A DNA stretch of 64,000 bases from Acanthococcus lagerstroemiae (GCA_031841125.1 CM063108.1:24231399-24295398); one strand, 5' to 3'; shown: positions 21,998 to 32,919, counted from the stretch's first letter. Program-made: numbers and translations. Notes: generated by a model from the letters alone, not told the origin.

Positions 21998-22029
<32 letters not shown>
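21797..22029. repeat. Right-arm-only segment with GC hairpins and (TAA)n
   Basis: The arm match breaks after 21795. The segment ends with two GC-rich hairpins (about 21963-21979 and 21981-21995), then CTAG, then a TAA microsatellite (21999-22029). A hairpin followed by CTAG recalls a Helitron 3' end, but no matching TC start was found at the other edge. Confidence 0.45.
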
Positions 22030-22950
22030 TCCGAATCTATCTCGCCGGGTCCGGACCACAAAGCTCTCGGATAATCTTTTCGCCCAAAAAAATTCCTGAT
22101 GTATACGTATGGAGAAATTTTCAAATTTTTCGAAATTCCAAATAGATGAGATAACCACCAATTCCTACTCAATTTTTCGCGCTGAGTTCGAATTCGTCGA
22201 CCAAATCAGACGCTGACCCCCCCGTTGCCGAGATACAGTCAAAAATGTGATTATACTGGGGCCCGGGCTATACTGGGTCAGAAATAGCCTGTGAATCAAT
22301 TTTGACGACGGTTCTGAATTCGTCTCGGCATTTCGATTCTATTTCGCCGGATCCGGGCCACGAAGCTCTCGGAAAATTTTCTCGCCCAAAAGAATGCCTC
22401 ACGTATACATATGGTATGGAACAATTTTCAAAATTTTCGAAATTCTAAATAGATGAGATTACAACAAATTCCTACACAATTTTTCGCGCTGAGTTCGAAT
22501 TCGTCGACCTAATCAGACGCTGACCCTCTGTTGCCGAGATACAGTCAAAAATGTGGTTATAATGAGGGCGAGGGCTATAGAGGCTCGGAAAGAGCCTGTG
22601 AATCAATTTTGACGACGGTTCTAAATTCGTCTCGGCATTTCGATTCTATTTCGCCTGATCCGGGCACCGAAACTCTCGGAAAATTTCTTCCCCCTTAAAA
22701 ATGCCTGATGTACGTATGGAGAAGTTTTCAAAATTATCGAAATTCCAAAAAGATGAGATGACAACCAATTATTACTCGATTTTTCGTGCTGAGTTCGAAT
22801 TCGTGGACCAATTCAGGCGCTGACCCTCTGTTGCCGAGATTCAGTCAAAAATGTGGTTATACTAAGGGGCGGGGGCTATACTGACTCAGAAATAGCCTGC
22901 GAATCAATTTTGACGACGGTTCTGAAATCGTCTCGTGCCTCAAAAGTAGT
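22030..22950. repeat. Internal tandem array of about 300-bp units (right arm)
   Basis: Three units in the opposite orientation to those at 18880-20445. The marker CGCTGAGTTC or its variant occurs near 22190, 22490 and 22790. Confidence 0.8.
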
Positions 22951-23876
22951 CCGAGTTCATTTTTTTTTTTTTTAAGCATAGAAGCTCCTCATAACCTCAG
23001 CTTTCAGCTCGTATTATTTACCAATTGAAGTTTGTGGGCTGAATCGTACATCTCAGATTTATTTATTAGAATATTTGAATATTGTACATTGGTGGTTTTG
23101 CACTTGAGCTTAGAATTAGTAAAAATAAGATTAAAATTTATATTATTACTGTTATTACCATACTTGGGTATGATACTGGGAATGTCATGAGGGTTAGATG
23201 CATTATCGCTCGGTTGTGTACAGTCTCGTAGAAGAGATCAGACGAGGCTCGTTTTACGAAAATCTAGTTCTATTTGATTGACTACGCGGTACGCTCCGCA
23301 TAGTCGGATTCGGCGTCCACGGGCCAGTGTTGGGCAAATACTCGTAGTATTCGATTACAGCAACTGCTAGATACAACTACTAGTTTCGCAAAGTATTCGT
23401 AACTACAGCTACAATATGGTAGTTTGCGAGTACAGACAGAGTAGTTGTATTCGTGAGATGACGAATACAGACAATTTTCCAAAAAAAAATTACTGCAGCT
23501 CAATTTAGATGACGGATTAGAATTTATCACCAGAAATTATGTAATTGGTACCTTTCCCGAGACCGAGGTGCCCATAAATTTTATCGCACCAAAAAAACAC
23601 AAAATGATAGAGGAATTTTCAAAGTTGGAAAATAGTAAAAAATTGTAAGTTAACGAATGCTTCTCACTCAATTTTTCACGCTGAGTTCAAGTTCGTTCTT
23701 GAAATTTACGGGGTCGCTCCAAAATGTTGGTCAAATTGGTCAAAAAATGTGTCCTGCTCAATTTCGGCAACGGACTTGAATTTGTCAAGAGAAATTAAGT
23801 AATTAGCACCATTCTCGAGGGATAGGAGTAAAGAAAGTTGTTGTTACAGGCGGAGGATTTGAGAACATGGTAACTG

Positions 23877-24422
23877 GTGAGCGAAATGTTGAACAATATA
23901 CGCATTCTGGAGTGCAATTTTCCGATTATTATCTTTTCTCTTCTCGGTTATCGAAGCAGGGAGGGGAGAAAGTGTAAGGTTCGGAAAGTAATGAAGAGGA
24001 AAGTGTGGAGGATGCACAAAAAAGAGATGTGTCAAGGGTATAGACAGTGGTTCAATAAGATGATGGTGATACGGGGTTCAGAAGGCCCGTGCGAAAATGC
24101 ACTAACTAATGAAATTAAACTTAGAACAATGAAAAATATGGAACAGGGCCCTGGTGAAATGGACCTCATTCGCACCTCACGATATGCCACTTCTTCACCC
24201 ACACCAAACCTAACTCTCTTTCATTCCTTCTCCCTTCCAGTTGGCCCCCTTTTCCATCAGTACCTCATTTATATCCTCTTAGTACCTGTCTCCACATCAT
24301 CCTACAGAAGAAAGTGTCACAGTCTAGTAGAAGAGATCAGACGAGGCTCGTTTTACGAAAATCTAGTTCTATTTGATTCGTCAACCCGCCAACTCTTCTT
24401 CTCGCACGTAGTCTGGAGATAA
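23877..24422 (+). other. 181-codon open frame inside the right arm, coding status unknown
   Basis: This is the mirror copy of the frame at 17396-17941, with the same predicted protein. The caveats given there apply. Confidence 0.2.
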
Positions 24423-26147
24423 GAGAACAAATTTTGGTGGACAGCAAACCGCATTTATCCGGAGAATTGAGACGTGAAGGCAAAATCAAAATTTAGAAAT
24501 AATTTGAACTTCATTTCCTATAATAATTATTTTATTTATTATAATAATTTCAATTAAATTTATAGTATATATAAATAATGAAATAAAAATAAATTCTTTT
24601 TCAATTAAAATTACAGGAAATCAATGATTTTGATCATATGAATAACCCCTGAGCTCAGATTGACGACACATGCATCATGGTGATGGATTGTGGTGTGGGG
24701 ATGAGAGAACAAATTGGAACAAGTACAGAACAAATTTTAGTGGACAGCAGAATGCACTTATGCGGAAAATTCTGATTTAGGGGAATGTATAGTTATGATG
24801 GGTCGTAGTGCGGAGATGAGAGAATAAATTAGAGCAAATAGAGAACATATTTTAGTGGGCTACAAATCGCATTTATCGCGGTGATGGGTTGTGGTGTGCG
24901 AATAAGAGAAAAAGTTAGAATAAATAGAGAATGGTATTCATGTTGGATTTTGTGTTGTTTATCGTTCATTTCTGGTTGGTGGCTGAACATGGGGGAAAGG
25001 GCCGGAACAAAGTAGAACACATTGAGAACAAACGTTTGGTACTTTATGCAACCCCAAAATCGAATGTTGGAGGCTAGCATGTCGCCAGCTCCTCCATATT
25101 GAATTTCATATATCTGGTGGTGGGGGTAAGAACAAATTCGGAAAATGGCGGAACTAATTAGAAAATTTTTTTAGAACTTTTTAAAGCAGACAGCAATTTA
25201 ACGAATGGTAGTAGAAATGGGTAAACTTACCGCTTTATTGATAAAAACGTAGATACAGGCTGGTTCACTAATAAAATAGTTTATTCAATCCTGATAAATA
25301 TGTAGTAAGAAATTTTCTTTATATTTGTATAAGTACTCGGAAAGTTGCGACAATGAATGTAGTAGTTGCATCCATTTGTGTTTCGTACCTTAGAAACGTA
25401 ATGTTGTTGTAAATTATCACCGGCTCGTCCTGCACATTAGCGCTTCTAGCGGGAAGGCCTAAAGCGAATAAATAACGTAAATTGATGGGCCATTGTAAAA
25501 AACTGAGCGTTAATTAAATCATTAACGATCAGTTTTTTCGTAGTGCATGCAGCTTCTATTACTAAGCAGAGACGAGGGCGAGAGTACACAATTCAAGGAA
25601 GGAGGTTCAAAATTATACTACATAGTTGGAAAATTTCCGTACCATTCCGGATGCCAAATGTCTTAAATAATGGTGGGGGATGGTATGGCAGGAGCTAATC
25701 CATTCGCCAATATTTTGAAGAGGTGATAGTCCACAATTCGTGATTTAGGGTATTAGAAAAATAGGTACAAAATTTATGTACCATTTTTGATGCAAAATGC
25801 CTCCATGAGGGGGGGGTAGGGGAATGTTTAGGTTCCCTGCCATGCCCTGAAACTGGTTTCTATTTTTAATTACAGTGAAGGAAGCGAATACTATACTCGA
25901 GAAGGGTGGTACAAAATTGCACTAAATTATGAGATGTTTTGCTTTCGCAATTTTACTTTGGCGGGGGCGGGGTGAGGAGAGGGGGTGTTTTAGCGGAACG
26001 GACCCCACTTGTCACTGTTTTAGGGCATGCAATATCAATAGAGAAGATAATTAGAGCTCATTCGGACACAAAATTGCTCTTATTCGAGATTTCACTCAGA
26101 AGTCATGTAGTAAATCAAATAAGCTGACTTAACTTCGCTTGTCACAG

Positions 26148-26549
26148 GGGGTGGGGGTGTGCACAAACGATGGGGTATGGTGCACATTTCTGCACAAACG
26201 ATGCACAAACGATTGACATGGTTTTCAACCCGAGATTCGAATTGGGGGGGGCCATCGTGTCTACAGCCCCCCCCCAGACAGATGCCCCTGTATCTCGGTG
26301 TGGGGGTGTGCACAAACGGTGGGGTGTGTTGCACATTTCTGCACAAACGATGCACAAACGATTGACATGGTTTTCAACCCGAAATTCGAATTGGGGGGGG
26401 CCATCGTGTCTACAGCCCCCCCAGACAGATGTTCCTTTATCTGCGTATGGGGGTGTGCACAAACGGTGGGGTGTGTTGCACATTTCTGCACAAACGATGC
26501 ACAAACGATTGACATGTTTTCAAGCCAAAATTCGAATTGGGGGGGGGCC
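26148..26549. repeat. Terminal tandem array, about 150-bp unit (right arm)
   Basis: It mirrors 15264-15668, with shorter homopolymer runs between units. Confidence 0.85.
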
Positions 26550-26563
26550 GTGGACATGGGACC

Positions 26564-26572
26564 TTCGTCCTA
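26564..26572. repeat. 9-bp target-site duplication, right
   Basis: TTCGTCCTA, identical to 15241-15249. Confidence 0.85.
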
Positions 26573-27890
26573 TTTGGTGATAATCTCTCTGCGGCAAGGT
26601 TCGGTTGCTGGTCAAAACGGTTCTAAACTTGTCTGCTCAAGAGCTCTGGCTCGGTTAGAGTGCGCTTGTAATAAAACGTTAATACCTAGCCAAACATAAG
26701 CAGAGTCAACGCCGTACTAAAAAGTCCCATAATTAATTCTCATATCCCCGCCACTGTCTAATCCAGCGGTATGAAACAGTACTGTGTAATGAATGTGTCT
26801 TATAGCTACCCCTCCCCAACGACAACATCCTTCCTGCTACAAGAAAAGACCTGGCTAATTAGATGTACGACCTAAATCCGCGAATCAAGTACTTTCCCCC
26901 CTAGCCGTTCGTGTGGCCATTAAAAGCAATAATTATTTAACGAGCTATTTAGCGCAGCGGTCGCACATAGAAACAATGTACGCGCAGTAAATATGTACTA
27001 TGCTTCTTATTTGTATTTAAAAACGGATGTAGAATATAAATCAACGTTATTTCTTTGTCTGGCACTCGTTTATTACAAATTAAAGTCCGCGCGCACTCTG
27101 CGGTACCGCGTCGAAACGGTCTCCAGTCAATTTACACCCCATGAGCTGACAAGCCATTCGCATCTGTTTAATCGTTATATATCATAAACCATATACGCAC
27201 GCCGTTCGCGTTTACGAAATTTTGGGGCAGCCATTTAATGTGTGACTGACGAGGGTTTGTAGGTCCGTGTATACTCGATCTGTTCGCATGAAAACACTCA
27301 AATGCTCAGCTGGGAGACGTTTTTTCAGCTTCAATTCAGCTTCGTGTCAAAAACAAACGTCTTTTTCAAATTTTCGAATTTAAGGAAACCGCGCTACGTC
27401 GCGCTTGTCAATTCGCCCAACGATGAACGGTAAATTGTTGCATCGAAAAAATTGCACGTATAGAAGAAAATCGTATTAGAGAAAGACGTCTCTGGAACAG
27501 GAGTAGTGCTACGGTAATTTCATTTAATGTCGAATTTCGTAGAATATTCGTCGCGTTGAATATGTTGACTCCAGATTCCCCTTTCCGGCAGCATTGTAGA
27601 ATCTTTAAAAACCTTTTTCGAGACAGTGCGGAAGTTCGGATTTCTGCTGCCCGGCTATTCCATAGACGACAGAGCTGAGCTGTTCTCGAGGACGTAGCAT
27701 AGCAAATAGCGTTGGAAGTAAAGGGCAGACGAATTTCGCAAATGAAGGTTACCAAATTTCGCGAGCTGAAAATGTTCGCAGTTTCTTAACTGTTTTGAGT
27801 TCTAGAAAAATCCGGCGCTACTAAATGCGTTACAAAGTTGATCCTATAAGTTGCACCGGAATTTGGCGTATCCCAAACTTCCGGATATCG
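26573..27890. other. No recognisable gene
   Basis: The longest frame, 115 codons at 27408-27755 on the minus strand, has no motif I recognise and no flanking support. I see no RNA gene or transposon ends. Confidence 0.4.
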
Positions 27891-27898
27891 GTACGACT

Positions 27899-28348
27899 CA
27901 GGGACGTACCGAAGAGTTTTTCCTGGGGGGGAGGGGGTAAATATTGTGAAAGTCCCAACTGACTCAACTCAAACTTCCCAAATATCAATCAAAAAAATAC
28001 CTTTGTACTTGTTAGATCTTCCCAAAACTTCTCGACTCAATACCCAAGTGTCACACCAAGTAAAAAAAAAATTTTGATTGACTTACGGGATTTTTCCAAC
28101 TGATGCTGACTCGACTCAAAATTCCCAAATATCAAAGCAAAAAGAAAAAACCTTTTGACTTGTTGGCTTTTCCCAACTTGTCAACTCAATTCCCAAGTAT
28201 CAAGGCAAATAAAAAAAATACCTTTTAACTTGTTGGATTTTTTCAACTCGCCTGACTGAAATGGTAAATTTTCCCAACTGCTGAGTGCAAAATTCCTACG
28301 GAAGGGGGGGGCGTCAATTGCCCCCTGCCCCCTATTGGTCCGTCTCTG
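27899..28348. mobile_element. hAT-type MITE with TIR CAGRGACG
   Basis: The ends read CAGGGACGTACC and, on the other strand, CAGAGACGGACC. The flanking 8-mers GTACGACT and GTGCGACT agree at 7 of 8 positions, a hAT-size target duplication. The body contains several copies of CTTTTGACTTGTTGG-type phrases and CAACTGACTC or similar. A second copy of the family lies at 43796-44116. No transposase is present. Confidence 0.8.
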
Positions 28349-28550
28349 GTGCGACTTCCTGATTTTGGCGGTCAGTAGTCGCACTCGATATGCCAGCAAG
28401 AGGGAATGAGAATGGGCGTTTTTGAAACTGTATCTTTTAGTAAAATCGTCAATCGATATTTTTCCGATACGTGTACGGATGGGGGCGTATATTCAATATG
28501 TCACCAAGTCTGATTTTTTTCCAAAGTTCTTTTTGAAACTGTTTTTATTT

Positions 28551-28552
<2 letters not shown>

Positions 28553-28584
<32 letters not shown>
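28553..28584. repeat. Poly-T run (32 bp)
   Basis: This may be the poly(A) tail of a minus-strand retrocopy. Nothing recognisable follows it before the TIR element at 28681. Confidence 0.7.
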
Positions 28585-28590
<6 letters not shown>

Positions 28591-29727
28591 ACAGCATCTT
28601 GGTGCTTATTACACCATACTATGTTCGTTAAGCGGACGGACGAGATGACGTGGCGAGCTTAAGATTATATCAGCATTTATGGGTGATTCTCCGAAAAATG
28701 GGCAATTCAACGTGGACAAAAACAAAAAAAAATTAGGTTCACTTTTCAAATTTTTTTCGTTGAAATCGATACTAGCGGTATTGAGAAACCATATTCCGGT
28801 ACCGGCCGGGCTTAAATTCTATTTTGCGGGGTTGTAAAAAAAATTATTGTCCACGTTGAAAGACAAATTTTTCACGTTTACATAGTGTGATAAGATGAGG
28901 CTGTACGATCACACAGCGGCACCGTGGGTTACAATCTCACGGATCGCGGTTTTATGAAGTACCAAAAATTCATCTAGGAAAGTTGTCTCTGCACGAATGA
29001 TGATTTAAAGGCTGTAAGTGTTGGAAGATTCACGTCCTTCAATGTAGATACAAGAAATACGTGAGTATCCACGTTGAATAATATTTTATGTCCACGTTTA
29101 AGCACAAAATCGCCTCTTTCCTTTTCCCATTGGGGAAATATGCGGAGAATATTTGATACATGTTGCTGAATGTAATGTGGCCAGCATTAGGTAGGTATAC
29201 ATATTATCACGTTTTTACAAATTCCGAGCTGTAAATTCAATATGGCTGTTGATGTCCACGATGAAGAACACTTTTTTTTGTAGAAACCAGGATCTCAGCA
29301 ATAAATGAGTATTTTAGCATACAAATTATCATTATTTCACAGAAGTTCTTACACAGCCTTCTAGAAGAAGTTATGAGGAAGTTATATGAGCATTTGAGAG
29401 AAGTTTATGATTATAGTGGAACCCTACACAGAGGTTTGAAAATTATTCACGTTGAAGGACATATCTCTTCCTAAACACAACTTTGAGGCATTCTGAAGGT
29501 TACTTAACTTGGTTAGAAAAAGATTGTAAGACCTATACCGTAATGCCTCAACTGACTTTTTTTTTTTTTTTTTTTTTCGGCGCTCACCATAACAGCGCAC
29601 CTTGTTTTCTCTCAATCGCTTGTTATGGATCATTGCCAGATTATACATATTCCCTACTATTACAATCTTATGTTTATTTCTTATTCTCTAAATTTAACTT
29701 AACTTTGCTTTCTTCTGCGTTACTTCT

Positions 29728-29779
29728 AGTGAACTTAATTTCTTCTATACAACTTAATTTCTTCTATACAACTTAATTT
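29728..29779. repeat. 18-bp tandem repeat, about 2.5 copies
   Basis: Units of ACTTAATTTCTTCTATAC. Confidence 0.75.
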
Positions 29780-29813
29780 TAACTTTAACTTATAATTACT
29801 GTCATAATCGGGT

Positions 29814-29901
29814 TGATGTCGTATTCGGGGTTTTCTGGTGTCGTATTCGGGGTTTTCTGATGTCGTATTCGGGGTTTTCTAATGTCGTATTCTGGGTTTT
29901 C
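29814..29901. repeat. 22-bp tandem repeat, 4 copies
   Basis: Four units close to TGATGTCGTATTCGGGG plus TTTTC lie in the LINE 3' region. Short tandem repeats near the 3' end are common in LINEs. Confidence 0.85.
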
Positions 29902-30283
29902 GGGTTCTGCGCTGTCTCTGGTCACGGCCGTCGATTGGTTCTCCCAAGTATTTAAGCGTACGCCGTTCGCACCGCTTTACAGGTATGCGGTAGCGCCCGG
30001 CGAAAACGCCAGTCTTTTGTGTATCAAATACACTTCTTGCAGCCTTATAGCCGCTTTGTCGGTTGTTTTCCGGATCTTTTAGCGTACGCCATTCGCGCTG
30101 TGTGAGCAGCTACGTCCGGCGAAACGCCACTTTCGCGCGAGATTTCTACGCTAGCGTTTCTCTTGTGAGACAACGCTTGGGAAGTTCAGGTATATGGCAT
30201 TCCTTGCTCGAGCACCTATAGGCACTATGTGCCGCTTGATAGGCCTGATCGCACTACTCGCTTGCCTGCTTTCGGATACTTGA

Positions 30284-32170
30284 TCAGACAGCTTCGCTTT
30301 CGCTCAGCTGGCCCGTCTTCTCGGATAATGCCTTGCTGGCGAAGACTGCGAATGGCCTGCCCCCTTGTCCCAGTAGCTTGGGTAGGTCGCAGGGCCATTC
30401 GTCTAGCATCAGGGATGCCTTCAATTGCATCCGGGCGGTTTCGTGCTTTGGACACCTCCAAATGATATGAAGGGTGTCCTCGGCCTCGCCGGTATTGCAC
30501 CTCAGGCATACTGCACTTTCCCTCTTCTTTGCTTTTTCGTGCAGGTATATCCCTATATCTCCATGTTCTGTCAGTAGCTGGGTCACATACGTGTTTACTT
30601 GTAACCCGCTTTTCAGTCTTTCCCTGATGCTAGGTATGAACCTCTTCGTCTTGTATGCCGTGGACTCCGTCCATTGCGCTTGCCACTTATTTATGGCCAA
30701 TTGTCTAAGCGCCTCCTTTCTCTTCTTCTTGATGTTACTTGGCATACCTACAGACTCTGAGGCATACTGCCTTCGCCAGTCTATTTCCAGCTCGATCGGC
30801 AAGACCCCGGCTATTACATGGCAGGACTCATGTCGAGCCTGCCTGTATGCGCCTATGACGGTCTTTAGCGCCGTTCGCTGACTGGATCTGAGCATGTCGC
30901 GGTCGCCCTTTACCATGTCTCTGGGCCATGTGGCCACTGGATAGCTTACAATAGGGACATAAACCCCCCGGTAGATGTGAATCAACTGGGAGGGCCTAAG
31001 CCCCCATTCATGAACCGTCAGCCTTCTGAGCTTCTGGAACATGGCATCTGCCTTTTGCGTGACGTGCTTGATGTGCGCTGACATCGTCCTTGTCGTTGTT
31101 ATCACTCGGCCGAGGTATCTTACTTTCTCCGTAAATCGGAGCCTGGTTTCTCCCATACGTATTTGAATCGGGTCTAGCACCAGCTCTCCTTTCATCAGCA
31201 TCATTTGACATTTCTCTGGTGCAAATGTCATTTTAGCCTCTTGCGCCCATTCCAGGATTAGGCGCAGGGCTTCGTTCGCTTTACCCTCCATCTCGCGCCG
31301 AGTGTTCGCACTTACTGCCACATATGCGTCATCAGCGTAAGCTATCCTTCGACATCCTTCTGGCAAGGGAATCTTGAGGAAACCGTCAAACAGGACAATC
31401 CATAGGAATGGGCCCAGGACTGACCCTTGGGGACATCCCATGTTGGATGCCCGTTCAACTGACTGTGTTTCCCCTTCCATTCGGACCACGCGGTTATCTA
31501 GATAACTGCAGACTAGTCTTAGTGTATCTTGTTGACAACCTAGCCTCTTCAACTGTGTAAGTATCAGAGGCCACCATGCTCGGTCAAAGGCTCCCTTGAT
31601 GTCCAGGAAAATACCCAGCTTGTACTTCGTACTCTCATCATCGGTGCGTAGCACCCTCAGAATAGCTGTCTGCGTTGACTTACCTTTAGTGAAGCCGTAC
31701 TGATCGGGTGACAGTGCCGGCCCCACTTCGGTCTTCAGTCTCTCCACGAGACACCGCTCCATTAGCTTCCCTAGGTTGTCCAAGAGACATATGGGTCGCA
31801 TGTTGGCGGTGTCGGTAACGCTCTTTCCTGGACTCTTTGGGATGGTGACGAGATTAGCCATCTTCCAGACCTGCGGGAATGCTCCTTCTTGGACCGCCTG
31901 ATTAAACACTTCAAGGATCCTTTCTTTGAGCTGTTCGTATCCTTCGAGCAGCATTTCATTCACGATCAGATCCGGACCGGGGGCTTTCCTCCTTTTGAGG
32001 CTTCTGACCACTTTTCTAAGGTCTTCTTCGTTAAAATTTCGGGACTTCCCCGTTTCGGCGTTACGGATTTCTTCCGCCTCTCTCCTGATCCTCTTATGCC
32101 CCTCCGTGTCTTGTGTTTCGTCGTCCACGGGTATCTTATCATTAACTATTTTCTCCATAGTCTCAATCAT
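30284..32170 (-). CDS. LINE ORF2 remainder: reverse transcriptase and C-terminal knuckle
   Basis: An uninterrupted 628-codon frame encodes a reverse transcriptase of R1 type. In order it shows RKAPGPDLIVNEML (near residue 62), QYGFTKGKSTQTAIL, motif A FLDIKGAFDRAWW, motif B MGCPQGSVLGPFLW, and the catalytic box IAYADDAYVAVSA. Then come CQMMLMKG and YLGRVI, and a C-terminal Cys-His knuckle CLRCNTGEAEDTLHIIWRC. The frame stays open for about 28 codons upstream of this ATG, so the start is nominal. The endonuclease domain of a full ORF2 of about 1,000 residues is missing. All visible catalytic residues are intact, so the copy is probably young although it cannot act alone. Confidence 0.88.
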   Translation of the reverse strand: MIETMEKIVNDKIPVDDETQDTEGHKRIRREAEEIRNAETGKSRNFNEEDLRKVVRSLKRRKAPGPDLIVNEMLLEGYEQLKERILEVFNQAVQEGAFPQVWKMANLVTIPKSPGKSVTDTANMRPICLLDNLGKLMERCLVERLKTEVGPALSPDQYGFTKGKSTQTAILRVLRTDDESTKYKLGIFLDIKGAFDRAWWPLILTQLKRLGCQQDTLRLVCSYLDNRVVRMEGETQSVERASNMGCPQGSVLGPFLWIVLFDGFLKIPLPEGCRRIAYADDAYVAVSANTRREMEGKANEALRLILEWAQEAKMTFAPEKCQMMLMKGELVLDPIQIRMGETRLRFTEKVRYLGRVITTTRTMSAHIKHVTQKADAMFQKLRRLTVHEWGLRPSQLIHIYRGVYVPIVSYPVATWPRDMVKGDRDMLRSSQRTALKTVIGAYRQARHESCHVIAGVLPIELEIDWRRQYASESVGMPSNIKKKRKEALRQLAINKWQAQWTESTAYKTKRFIPSIRERLKSGLQVNTYVTQLLTEHGDIGIYLHEKAKKRESAVCLRCNTGEAEDTLHIIWRCPKHETARMQLKASLMLDEWPCDLPKLLGQGGRPFAVFASKALSEKTGQLSESEAV

Positions 32171-32310
32171 GGCGTCGGTGTATGTACCGTCCGGCTTCTT
32201 TATGCATGCTAGGACGCATTTCCTTCTGTCCGCATACTTTGCAAACCCGTAGCTTCAACAATAGGAAGCAGTAGTTCCTGAAAATTATATATTAAACCCT
32301 TCCAGCGAGC

Positions 32311-32328
32311 AAAAAAAAAAAAAAAAAA
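32311..32328. repeat. Poly-A run next to the LINE 5' side
   Basis: An 18-bp A-run that does not fit as the tail of the minus-strand LINE. Its origin is unclear. Confidence 0.6.
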
Positions 32329-32919
32329 CGGAACTGGACCAGGTTGACACCCACGTTGATGGACATTTCAGGTGGATTTTCGATCTTCTAAGGATGTTCT
32401 GCTGAACTAGGGAGAGCATTTACTACTGTCTCCATGAGAAGAGTTCATTTCCTCAATTTTGACATATTGCGCATAGCATTCTAATAATAAGTGGCAGAGT
32501 TACCGCCCATTTACATGAATTGTCCATTTTTCGGAGAATTACCCTTATCAAGTATTGCGACGCTTTGCACCACGACCAGTGAGTCCCTCCCCCTCCGTCG
32601 ACGTCTCGTTTACCGCACACACCGCCCGGCTTTGTGCTAATACTTGCCCTTCCCCTCCTGCAATTACGCGGGGTCCGCCCTTCCACCTTCTTCTCACATC
32701 TATCATCTCCTCCTGTCCAAATGTGACCTACGTTTTTATTTCCACTTGTGGCTTTTAACTATCTCCCCTATGTCCTGTAGTTTTGTTTTTGCCCTGATTT
32801 CCGAAAACTTAACCCTATCTCTTTTCTTTATGTTGTAACGGGAAATCGCGAAACATCACCCCCTCCCCCCTCATCAACACCTTTAAAAGAGAAAACTCGG
32901 AGCGAATTCTGAATCCGTA

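Larger units (their letters stand above)
15250..26563. mobile_element. Foldback (MULE-type) transposon, 11.3 kb
   Basis: Two long inverted arms (15250-20592 and 21655-26563) surround a loop of about 1.06 kb. The ends are GGTCCCATGTCCACGG and its reverse complement, and the element is flanked by an exact 9-bp duplication, TTCGTCCTA. Very long inverted repeats made of internal tandem repeats, starting with G and ending with C, plus a 9-bp duplication match Foldback elements and Mutator-like elements. I recognise no transposase in it, so it is probably non-autonomous. The near identity of the arms suggests recent insertion or continuing gene conversion. An assembly palindrome is unlikely because the target duplication lies outside both arms and the inner parts of the arms differ. 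Confidence 0.88.
21655..26563 (-). repeat. Right arm of the foldback element
   Basis: It is the reverse complement of the left arm. It is shorter because it has fewer 300-bp units. It also has a private segment at about 21797-22029 that the left arm lacks. Confidence 0.88.
29557..32260 (-). mobile_element. R1-clade LINE, 5'-truncated, with poly(A) tail
   Basis: The minus-strand element contains a long ORF2 remainder (30284-32257), a 3' untranslated region of about 700 bp with short tandem repeats, and a 21-bp A tail seen as T residues at 29557-29577. It sits inside the TIR element 28681-32544. I could not identify a target duplication, and the 5' boundary is approximate. Confidence 0.8.
28681..32544. 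mobile_element. TIR element with TTAT flanks, carrying a LINE
   Basis: The ends are inverted repeats of about 28 bp with two mismatches, starting GGGTGATTCTCCGAAAAATG on the left. Both sides are flanked by TTAT (28677-28680 and 32545-32548). A 4-bp AT-rich duplication with such ends recalls Kolobok or another TTAA-type family, but this is a guess. Without the LINE insertion the element would be about 1.1 kb. It has no transposase frame. The word TCCACGTTGAA and close variants recur throughout it (about 28704, 28850, 29067, 29092, 29447 and 32350), on both sides of the LINE. Confidence 0.7.

Noticed and set aside
15250..26563. Possibility that the palindrome is an assembly or chimeric-read artefact
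   Set aside because: A 9-bp direct duplication lies outside both arms, the central loop is unique, and the inner arms differ in array length and in one private insertion. None of these is expected from simple fold-back of one strand.
27408..27755. 115-codon minus-strand frame as a host gene
   Set aside because: There is no motif, no neighbouring exon and ordinary composition. It could be chance.
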